From: Arachnopeziza araneosa
Lineage: Eukaryota > Ascomycota > Leotiomycetes > Helotiales > Arachnopezizaceae
Reading direction: 5' to 3'
DNA length: 64,000 bases
Assembly (NCBI GenBank): GCA_003988855.1
Contig: QYAI01000024.1
Span: 124,001-188,000, forward strand
Under the pieces are notes generated by a model. It saw nothing but the letters and a program-made list of their open reading frames with translations. It had not been told where the DNA came from and made no database searches. Shown in pieces: positions 55,204-64,000 of this stretch. The first letter of the stretch is position 1. Each line of letters opens with the position of its first letter. A program made the position numbers and the translations under genes.

Positions 55204-55583
55204 GGATGGAAAGTCACCCGTATACTCCGAGGTATCTTAGTTCTATCATCGGAGATTGAGAGTAGTGTCATCTTTTTAAAGTCGGCGGGAAGTGAGGATC
55301 CCAACGTCGAGAATGTAGGTGAAGGTCCACATTTGATATTGAAGATTGAGCCCAACAAATTCAGCCAATCAGTATCCTGTGTTGGATAAGGTTATCGCCG
55401 ACCGCGGCACTCGGTACCTTACCGCTTTCATGCATGCAGGAGTTGTTCATTCAATTCTTCAAATATTCCCTACCGACTTCTCACTTTGCTTAGGATCCCC
55501 TACTACACACTTTACTGCTGCCCTCTTTATTAAAGTCTTGTGGAAAAAGTCAAAATCAACAAATACTCTGAATACGTCTCAAG
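55204..55583. promoter_or_regulatory. Shared promoter region, FEX / UPRT
   Basis: 380 bp between divergent start codons. No motif singled out. Confidence 0.4.
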
Positions 55584-56364
55584 ATGGCTGGCCAACTCCC
55601 CTCAAACGTCCACATATCAACCCACCCTTGCCTGCAAGCCAAGCTCTCTCAACTTCGCAACAGCACTACCAACGCCCGCGAAACCAAAGCTCTCATCCAT
55701 GAGATCTCTCTGATAATCGGGTGTGAAGCCCTCGCTGCCGGCCTCACCACGGCTCCTAGTTCAACGGTATACCTTGACCCCTCTTGAACCCCACCTCATC
55801 CCACCTCTAACCACTGTTCAGGCGAAAACACCCCTAGGCTATGAATACACCACCACTACCATCGTACCGCGAACCATCTCCATTATCCCTATCCTCCGCT
55901 CCGGTCTAGGTATGCTGGACGCAATACAGACCCTCTTACCTTCTCCAGTTCCCGTACACCATCTAGGTCTGTTCCGAGAACACACGACTCTCCAACCAGT
56001 AGAGTATTATAATAATCTACCCTATCACATCCCTTCCCCGACATCCTCTGCTATCCTCTCTTCTGAATCCAATCCTGCCAATACCTCAGCGTCCGCATTA
56101 GCAATTCTGCTAGACCCGGTCATTGCAACGGGAGGGACGAGCGCGGCTGCCATTCAGACATTGAAGGAATGGGGTGTTCAGAAGGTCATTGTTATTAGTG
56201 TCCTCGGTGCGAGAGAGGGAGTGGAGAAAGCCGCAGCGGAGTGGACGGAGGGAGTGGAGATTTGGTTAGCTGGATTGGATGAGGCCGCCGTCAGTGAAAA
56301 AGGGATGATTGTGCCGGGGCTCGGGGATGTAGGTGATCGGCTGTTCTTGACCATTGGTAAATAA
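55584..56364 (+). CDS. FUR1: Uracil phosphoribosyltransferase
   Basis: Two exons (55584-55766 and 55822-56364; 55-bp intron) encode 241 residues. TPLGYEYTTTTIVPRT and PILRSGLGMLDAIQTLLP match the UPRT core, and LDPVIATGGTSAAAI at about 158-172 is the PRPP-binding loop. PGLGDVGDRLFLTIG near the C terminus is the uracil-binding end. The enzyme makes UMP from uracil and PRPP in pyrimidine salvage and is the step that activates 5-fluorouracil. The intron falls between the N-terminal helices and the core. It lies divergent from FEX. Confidence 0.93.
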
Positions 56365-57433
56365 AGTAGGACTTTGAGCTCTACGGCTAATTTTCACGAG
56401 CGTTTCTGTGATCGTTGTGGAAGGTGAATTAATTTTGGAAACAGACAAATCCATTACCGTTGTTTCGGAGTTGGGGTTGGGAATACCTTCTTGGGTAGAG
56501 AATAGAATGCTTAGATTGTTGTAGTTGAAACTCGAAATAACACACCAATAATTCGCCTCTGGTTTACGTATTCGCAGTATTTCTTGTTCCAAACTTCGAT
56601 TTTTAATATAAAACACCAACTCATAGAACGAGGCGGGTAAAACTCGTCTTCGCCGAACGAAAAACATCAAAAACCGCAAAATGTTAATACTCATCCTAGA
56701 CAACCACTTAAAACTTGATATGCGTCTTAGATACTTATCTTTTATTGTCCAGAGTTTTAATCGACTTTGTTAGAGTAAAGATTGCAGTATTTGAGCTTCG
56801 ACTTTACACTTTGGCGAAGATGAATTTTGACCACCTCGCTTTCAAGCAAAACATACGGCACGAAACATAATCATTTGTGACTCCGCTAGTAATTCGATCG
56901 TAGCATCGACATTCAGATCAATTCTGGAGAGACAAACTGCAAACATTCATATTGAATTGTAACCTTCTATTTTCATATTTCGCTAGTTATGTGTTGTGGC
57001 AAAGTAATTTGAGGATATTAACATGTCACGAACTGGTAACCTTACACACTTTCGTGGGGTTTAGCATTTGGCTTCTGGAGATAAATTTATCAAGTTTCAA
57101 AAAGAAATAATGTCGACTTATCTTTTTGCTTTGATATACAGACCCCGATGTTTTATTCAATCTTTCCGTACCTCACTCACAGTGCCTCCGATGTCACACA
57201 GCCCTCGATGAAAATAGCTGATCGCCAACAAGGTCACATCAATACTTCGTAGTGGCGTCAGCCACACCTCGTGAAACCAACACATGCATACGCACTTGGC
57301 CGGCACTTGACCACTGCGCTCTTCACCTGGGAGGCGTCACTCCGACCACATATATCGCTGAAAGAATCTCAGGATCATAACCAGAGAGAAAATCAGATTC
57401 GCACGGGCTCGTGACACCAACACTCATCCATCC
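56365..57433. other. AT-rich intergenic region
   Basis: 1.07 kb with no gene recognised. The right end should carry the Sec2-like promoter. Confidence 0.4.
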
Positions 57434-58152
57434 ATGTCAACTACCAACACAACCACAACCATGAACTTCTCCATGACGGGGCATGCCTGTCCAAATTGTG
57501 GCATCGGTCTACCCTCTATCGATCATTCAGCTATGGCAGCAGAAGCGCAGCGCCAGATAGAAGATCTCCAAGCCCAGGTCCGTCTTCTCACCGCAAAGGC
57601 GACTGCAGCAGGTATGTCTATTTCACAAATGCATATAACAGTCACTAATCACTATGCGCAGTGGATAGATGGGCCGACTACGAAGACGAGATTCAAGACC
57701 TCCGCACCCAAGTAGCAAGGACCGATAATCAGAAAGATCAGATCGAACTACCACAACCACCAATATCACCTAGCCGTCTCAGTGGCTACCTTCCCGTCCA
57801 GAACCGGCTCTCCTCCTTCCTCTCACCGCGCAAGTCAGTCCCAAACCTCCAACAACCTCCGACTCCAAGTGCTAGCGATCTCGCAGCCCAACTTTCGCGC
57901 GAGCAAGCATTGCGCCAAGCCGCAGAAGGGAAGCTGGACGAGGCTTCGGGAGAGCTGGAGGAATTAAGTGCGCAATTATTCATGCAAGCTAATGAGATGG
58001 TTGCGACGGAACGCAAGGCGCGAGCGAAGCTTGAAGAGAGGGTGGAGCTGCTTGAACGTAGGGATGTCGAGAAGAGGAAGCGCCTGGAAGGGTTGGAGAG
58101 GGCTGTCGCAAGAATCGAGAGGGTCAGAGGCTTGCTTGCTCCGCCGAGATGA
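57434..58152 (+). CDS. Short Sec2-like coiled-coil protein (Rab GEF domain)
   Basis: Two exons (57434-57611 and 57662-58152; 50-bp intron) encode 222 residues. A CPNC pair near residue 19 precedes a coiled coil (MAAEAQRQIEDLQAQVRLL). The second half (AAQLSREQALRQAAEGKL, EELSAQLFMQANEMVATERK, KLEERVELLERR) is the Sec2p N-terminal domain, which in yeast catalyses nucleotide exchange on Sec4. The SFLSPRKS motif between the coils is typical of fungal Sec2-domain proteins. It is far shorter than yeast Sec2 (about 760 residues) and lacks its targeting tail. Confidence 0.8.
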
Positions 58153-59514
58153 GAGGAATTCAAGAACAACATTTTCTCGGTTTGAGAAAACATTATACAA
58201 GAGGAGAGGCGGACTTGTAGGACACGCTTTGAAAAGGAGCGTTCAATTCCGAACACGGAAACGATCGAAGCATTCCTCGCCCCCTCCAAACCTCGTGTCG
58301 CCCACATCCAATCTGGCCGAGTTCCGCTACGTTTACCAAGTTGACTCTTCCTCGCTGCTTGATCTCGAGATCCCAGACTTTGAGCGCTGGATCCTGGAGC
58401 TCTGGCACGATTTTCTGATTGAACCAACGCCATACTTAGTCGCATGGGCTATGTCCTATCTGGCCTTCTTCGCCTTTATCATAGAATATTTCGAGTTTAC
58501 TCTGTGGACCCTGAAAGTATTGCTATGGTTACTGCCTTGGGATGGAGATGAATTGGAATTTAGTTAAGGCTGCGTGTGGACTTGATTCAAGTGGATTATG
58601 TTATGAATATGACGAACAAAACCGTTGTTGGACTTTCAGATATATAATCTTACGGCCGTGTTGTTAGAAGAAAGAATAGGATAATCGTGATATTTAATCT
58701 AAATGCATCCAATAAACCTTTACACTTTTACATCTATTAGTTCAAGTGAGAAAGTAATCCCATTTTGGTACGAGAAGCGAGCTTCGAGCAAATCGGCGAC
58801 GAATCAATTTTGCCCTTTCTAACGAGCTATCCAAAGCGATAATTCAAGTATGATAGTCTTCAGATGCCTCGAGGAAGTATCAGCACTTGCGAAGCTGATT
58901 GTGCAACTCAAGTATTCAATACGGGTTCCGAAAGGCCATTGCAACTTGTGTTAATATATATTGACATCTTTTACATCTACTGGAAGGGTGAGAAGATAGC
59001 AGGAAGAGCCAAACCAGGTGCTTGGCTTATTAGGGATTGCAAGACTGCAGGCAATATACTACGTCAAAATTTAGTAGTGTAAAGCAGTTTTGGAAATCAG
59101 TTGTCGGATCCTGATCGAAACCCATTTTTGAAGTCCGAGATAGGTGATAGCGAACCATGATGTATTCTTAGAGGAGCTAATTTCGCTTAATGATCACATC
59201 TGCAATAGAAGTCCAAGGGGAAGCCAAGCCCAGTAAGCCATTTCCAGCAGCGAGAATCGACTTGCGTGGTTTATATGGAAAGAAAACATATCCAGCCGAT
59301 GTTGCCTCGTCCAGACATTCGTTTCAAGTTCTCCAGATCCAGTAATCACAATCACCTCATCATCACTCATCATCCCTTGACGCAAAAATGTGGTATTGGT
59401 TTCATTGACCATAGAGCCTTTTTACATTCCGTAATGCTCTCGCTCATGCTCATGATACTGTGAAATCCCCAGTCCATACCCCATGCAAAGTATCAAACGA
59501 AATCCCACTTCAAC
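58153..59514. other. Intergenic region holding an orphan open frame
   Basis: 1.36 kb. An open frame up to 58567 encodes a hydrophobic C-terminal tail (see findings) but has no ATG after the Sec2 stop. The rest (58568-59514) shows nothing recognised. Confidence 0.35.
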
Positions 59515-60230
59515 TTAAACCTCAGTTGTAATGCGGGCCTTGGCGTTCGTAATCTTAACACCGAGTTCCTTCGCGCGTGAGATGATTTCAATTCTCTTTC
59601 TCGACGAAACGGCGTGTGAAATCCTACATGAGTTAATAAATGAACAGGAGATCTGATATGATCATGGCGTACTCAGCAGCGAAGGTCTTGTTGTGCATTA
59701 GGAGAAGGTCGACATCTCGGGTGTTGTTAACGAGGAAAGCCTTGTGGCCGGAGGGCATCATATGGCGGGTCTTCTTGTTTGATCCAAAACCAATCTGTTT
59801 TCTTCATCAGAGACTTTCCTTCATACTTGCAAATAAAGGTCCACTGTAGAGGCTCAAGAGTTCCCAATCGATGGTTCATTCCTGGAGCCATCCTAGAGTC
59901 CTTTCCATATCACGTACCGATGGCATAACCATTTGTCCCTTGAATCTTCTTCGGACACGATTGTCAATACCCTTAGGCTTTCTCCAGCTGGCGTCCACAC
60001 ATTTGTAGGTGTCTAAATGATCAAAGAATCAGTACTCTGTTCTTGTTGCTGGCTTGGACGGCGGAAACGAACCGCTCTGGTGGCGATGAAACCTCTTGGT
60101 GCCTATAATAATTGATTGTCAGTTCCAGTTCATAAGCAGATTCGAAATTTCGCATATATCGAGGTCGGATGGTGGGTGGAATCGACATACGCTTCTTGAC
60201 GATCGGAACGTGCTTCTTTGCGGAAACCAT
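59515..60230 (-). CDS. rpl32: 60S ribosomal protein eL32
   Basis: Five small exons (60230-60191, 60102-60073, 60012-59918, 59794-59673, 59623-59515) give 131 residues: MVSAKKHVPIVKKR, TKRFHRHQSD, YKCVDASWRKPKGIDNRVRR, IGFGSNKKTRHMMPSGHKAF, and an end in AKARITTEV. Length matches the eL32 family. The gene was found by joining exons, since no exon alone exceeds 41 codons. The protein is part of the large cytoplasmic ribosomal subunit. Many introns near the start are common in fungal ribosomal-protein genes. Confidence 0.95.
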
Positions 60231-60681
60231 CTTGAATCTTGTCAGCAATCTGATTAAGATAGACAGAGTATATCAGCTCTGGGGTAAGTATTTCTCACTT
60301 TGCCGGCGTCGAATGGTCGTTGTTCAGGAAATGTTTGAAAATGCGCCTGCTAATTTTTGAAGGTTTGGTGTGTGGTAAAAGTCGGCTCCTGACCAATCAA
60401 ACTCCTGGCCCGAAAGAGCGCTTTTGTTATCTCACGTGATCAATTTTCACTCCCCAACCTTGAAACTTCCAGCTTCATCAGGAAAGAACACAAGTCATAG
60501 CTCTGGCAGGCGTATGAATGATTTCTCTTTCTTCTTCGAAACCCTTTAGTATTTAAGTAAGTATACGGGATTAACATCCAGACCATAACGATCCCTTGCC
60601 CTAAATCTAAGAGTACCCGTGGAAACCTCAACCCAATGTCATTCGCCGCATAATCAACATAAGTCGTCTCAATCGTAATAT
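60231..60681. promoter_or_regulatory. rpl32 promoter region
   Basis: 451 bp. A CCAAT-type sequence lies near 60397 and a CACGTG palindrome at 60433-60438. The right end is the DnaJ 3' flank. Confidence 0.45.
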
Positions 60682-62113
60682 TTACTGCTGAGCGCATTGT
60701 GCTCCTCCCTCTTCCTCCTCATCATCTTCCCATCCACCGCCTGCTCTAGGATCTCCCGAACCAGCACCGAACTAGATAAATTAGCTTTAGCATCCAGATC
60801 TCACTTTTGAAAAACTCACCTCTTCAATATCGGCATCAGAGTCGAATTCCACCTCATCTACCTCTGTTGCTTCAACTGGGGGTTCTTCCGACTTGGGTAA
60901 AAGTTTCTTTAGAGTATCAAAGGTAGCTTGATCCTCTGTCCAACCATTCTTAGGGAACTCGATCTTAACAACAAAGTAAAGATCGCCTTTCAGATCACTC
61001 TTCTTATGAGGCATACCCTCTCCAGCAACTTTCAGGATTTGTCCAGGTTCTAAAATCTTGCCTTGCGGGTGAGTTAAATGGATACCGCGTCCGTCCAGAT
61101 GCTTCAAAACTACTCGTGAGAAGCCAGTAAGAGCCTCAGCAAGAGTGATGTTTAACTCAGCCGACAGATCGTCGCCTGCTCTTTGGAATATGTCATGGTC
61201 ATCCTCAACAAGAGTAAACACGATATCTCCTGGAGTCTGGTCGGGCACTTGATCTGCCTCGCCTTCCAGGACTATCCGCTCTCCTTCTCGGGCACCCCTC
61301 GGGATGTAGATCTCCAAGACTTTCTTCTCAGATGTTGTCCGTTTTCCCTTGCACTTCTTGCATCTATCTTTTTCTTTGAATATGGTGCCACTTCCTGAGC
61401 AGTTGTCGCACACCACACGCTCTTGGGTGACCAACCCAGGACCAACGGACCTTAGTCCGGTGACAACACCATTTCCCTTACATCTCTCACAGCTTTGGGG
61501 CTTGGCCTTTTCCTTCCCACCTGTGCCCTTACAATGACTGCAAATAATGTTCTTCGTACTAGCAAACTTAACAGTTTTCCCTTTGTACAACTCTTCCAGG
61601 GTAACATTGTACTTTTGCTCTTCGTCTCGCCCTTTACGCGGCTTGCCGGGACCACCAGTTCCAGGAAAGCCTGATGGCATGCCACCTCCCATACCGCCAC
61701 CCATGCCGAACATCTGTGCAAGAATATCATCCAAGTCTACACCACCGCCCATACCAGGTCCTCCTCTACTTGGGTCAAAGGCAGCCATGCCATGCGTGTC
61801 GTATAAATTTCTCTTCTCCTCATCATAAAGAATCTCGTATGCTTGACTAATTGCCTTGAATTTGTGTTCGGATTCTTCTCTTTGCTCTTCAACAACTTTA
61901 TCTGGATGATGTTGTAGTGCAGCCTAAAATTCGTCAGCAAGAATATTCGCAGGGCTAGAATAGTAGTACCTTATGATATGCTTTCTTAATCTCAATCTTT
62001 GTCGATATTTTGGATACCCCAAGAACTTCTATTCCGTGTTAGCATTGCAGTAATATAAACTAGTTTTGTCAATTACCGTAGAGGTCGATCTCCTCGACTC
62101 CGTTGGTTGCCAT
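60682..62113 (-). CDS. mas5: DnaJ/Hsp40 chaperone Ydj1/Mas5 (farnesylated)
   Basis: Four exons (62113-62077, 62028-61970, 61923-60820, 60771-60682) encode 429 residues. The J domain has HPD at 38-40; a Gly/Met-rich linker (MGGGMGGGM) follows; four CxxCxGxx zinc-finger repeats (CSHCKGTG, CERCKGNG, CDNCSGSG, CKKCKGKR) and the substrate-binding domains come next. The separate last exon ends in CAQQ, a CaaX box for farnesylation as in yeast Ydj1. It stimulates Hsp70 ATPase and helps import precursors into mitochondria and the ER. It is divergent from the mitochondrial GluRS gene. Confidence 0.95.
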
Positions 62114-62435
62114 GGTGGGGGTTTTTGGAGTGTTGATTTAGCTTGGAGTCGTGAAGAAAAGCAAGCTTCTCGCACATCTAGAAGCTACCGTACCTATTCT
62201 TTCTCCTTAATTGGAAGAGAAAAGCGCAAGAATATTGTGCCGAATGAAATTGTTGTTGACTTCTGCTTCCAAAATCTAGAGACATTGATGTATTTTATCT
62301 TAGCGGCCGCTTGGACCAGGCAGAGCTGCAGAAACTCTGACTGTGGCTGAACAAGCCACAGCACAGGAGGTTCAATGAAGGCGGATATCAGGTGTCTAGA
62401 CATTCACTAGAACCAGCGAGAACATATTAGAAGCC
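62114..62435. promoter_or_regulatory. Shared promoter region, mas5 / MSE1
   Basis: 322 bp between divergent start codons. A perfect 7-bp inverted repeat (AGCTTCT at 62164-62170, AGAAGCT at 62180-62186) contains TTC and GAA half-sites and could be a loose heat-shock element; spacing is not canonical. Confidence 0.4.
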
Positions 62436-64000
62436 ATGAAGCTTCTGCTGCTGCAAGTACCGAAAAGAACAGTAACTGCTCAATGGATTTGTCATACTTG
62501 TCGTGGCGTCAAACACGCCTCTCGGTCCCTGGCCACAAATTTGCTTCATGAGAGAGGTCCAGCTCGGACACGATTCGCCCCTTCTCCTACTGGATATCTT
62601 CACCTTGGATCGTTGAGAACGGCGCTCTTCAACTACATAATAGCAAAGGCTACCGGTGGACAATTCCTTCTGAGGATTGAAGATACAGATCAGGTGACTT
62701 TCAATCCGTACTTGAGCGCCTTTAGCTAATAAGAGGTAGAAAAGGACAATTCCTGATGCGGAGGAAAGGTTATTCAAAGACTTAGAATGGGCGGGAATAA
62801 ACTGGGATGAAGGTTGTGTTTTTATAGCTCTGGAGACTATTTACTTACATTGATATAAGGTCCGAAGGTTGGAGGCCCATATGGCCCATATAAGCAGGTG
62901 AATAGTTCCGCAAGATCAACATTCTATAGCTAACCCCCGAAGTCTCAACGAACAAAAATCTACAGAGAACATGCCGAGAAATTGCTGGCATCCGATCATG
63001 GATATAGATGCTTCTGTACATCCGAACGTTTGCAGACGCTCGCCAAGCACAATGCAGAATTGGGACTGCCACCAGATTATGACAGAACATGCTACCACAT
63101 TCCCAAAGAAGAATCAGATGACAGAGCTTCAAAAGGAGAGGCTCACGTAATACGTCTCAGAGTTCCAGAAAGATATCCAGTTTACTATGACGAGGTCTAT
63201 GGTGTTGTGAAACAAAATAGAGGTCTTGCTCCGAAACGCAGGTTGATAAAACCCTACTTTGACGATCCTATCTTGCTCAAGACAGATGGCTTTCCAACTT
63301 ATCATCTTGCGAACGTTGTAGATGATCATCTGATGAAAATCACGGATGTCATTAGAGGCACGGCACGTATTCCTTATCCTATCAAGATCCTAGACTCTAA
63401 CGATTATTAAAGGAATGGATGTCATCAACTCCAAAACATCTTGAGCTCTATCGTGCGTTTGGCTGGGAGCCTCCAAGATTTGCTCATGTTGGTCTTCTTC
63501 TTGATGAAAAGGGCCAAAAACTCAGCAAGAGAAACGCCTCCATCGATGTCAAATATTATCGAGAGAAAGGGGTTTTCCCGGAAACTCTGAATAATTTTGC
63601 GGCATTACTCGGCTGGTCCCATAGCACTGGGAAAGATATTATGAGCATGGAGGATCTTATTAACAACGTAAGTGAATACCAGCTAGAACGGGTCAGTTCA
63701 TATCTGACGAACTTGAAGGCAAGCATGAGGTATACAAAAGGTGAGAGTAAAGTCACTTTTCAAAAGCTTGACTTTCTCCAGCGCCGTCACACTATGCGTT
63801 ATGCCTCTATGCCCCACGATTCAAACCCACTCATAGAGCTGGCAATTAAACCGATTGTTGCTTCTCTCGACATTCGTTGTACCGATGAAAATTTTGCTAC
63901 CTATGCTTCCTACCCTACTGGCAAGCCTCGAGAAGATTATATCATCTCTATTCTTTCGGCGGACGCCCAGAACTATCTAAACCCACCTGATTTCATCCAG
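62436..64000 (+). CDS. MSE1: Mitochondrial glutamyl-tRNA synthetase (3' end beyond the window)
   Basis: Exons 62436-62693, 62740-62812, 62860-62897, 62943-63362, 63413-63667 and 63719 to the window end. A mitochondrial presequence (MKLLLLQVPKRTVTA) is followed by TRFAPSPTGYLHLGSLRTALFN (class I HLGS version of HIGH), RIEDTDQKRT, GGPYGPYKQSQR, then KLSKRNAS (KMSKS type). GluRS charges mitochondrial tRNA(Glu). One intron (63363-63412) requires a GC donor to keep frame from VIRGT to EWMSSTPKH; another (63668-63718) is a multiple of three with no stop. The anticodon domain begins near the end. Confidence 0.92.

Noticed and set aside
62164..62186. Inverted repeat as a heat-shock element of mas5
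   Set aside because: TTC and GAA are too far apart for a canonical element; kept only as a note in the promoter entry.

Overview
The window comes from a filamentous ascomycete (Pezizomycotina). A helotialean leotiomycete is my guess from overall gene style, not something the sequence proves. Supporting evidence: genes carry short introns, mostly 45-60 bp, with GTATGT/GTAAGT-type donors and CTAAC/CTAAT branch points. Gene families are fungal (Zn2Cys6 regulators, FEX fluoride channel, DUF7702, DUF1308, S28 peptidase, arrestin-like ART). Decayed loci show C-to-T changes in CpA context, as left by repeat-induced point mutation (RIP).

Layout. 0-9.2 kb is a compact housekeeping block: partial alpha/beta hydrolase (-), DUF1308 protein (+), Swd2 (-), Oac1 carrier (+), Ctu2 (-), Ptm1/GPR107-type protein (+). 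9.5-14.1 kb is a decay zone: a GT2 glycosyltransferase with four in-frame stops at Trp-like positions and a frameshift, then a 5'-truncated GH16 relic abutting a WSC-domain relic. 14.6-20.5 kb: U-box cyclophilin PPIL2 and an Aro80-like regulator. 20.6-21.9 kb: a complete but mutated Tc1/mariner element with 90-bp inverted repeats and TA target duplications.

22.5-30.2 kb holds a phosducin-like protein and the heterotrimeric G-protein beta subunit on the same strand, then an adenosine/N6-methyl-AMP deaminase-like gene. 30.5-31.9 kb has two diverged copies of a ~355-bp repeat and a small broken ORF. 32-45 kb: an AT-hook protein of unknown function with MluI-box motifs, a DUF7702 membrane protein, a second Zn2Cys6 regulator and a PY-motif arrestin. 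45-56.4 kb: Dpb11/Rad4-type BRCT protein, a small frame-broken ORF, a secreted metallo-beta-lactamase-fold protein, a secreted S28 peptidase, the FEX fluoride exporter and uracil phosphoribosyltransferase. 57.4-64 kb: a short Sec2-like coiled-coil protein, ribosomal protein eL32, a farnesylated Ydj1/Mas5 DnaJ and mitochondrial glutamyl-tRNA synthetase, which runs off the end.

Several neighbours are divergent pairs sharing 300-600 bp promoters (Swd2/Oac1, Ctu2/Ptm1, FEX/UPRT, DnaJ/GluRS). Phosducin-like protein and G-beta are known functional partners in fungi. No CRISPR array, tRNA or rRNA was seen. The most notable signal is the GT2 locus: every in-frame stop in its last exon is TAG or TGA where the family pattern suggests Trp. 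That fits RIP decay, but it is also what A-to-I mRNA editing would restore.
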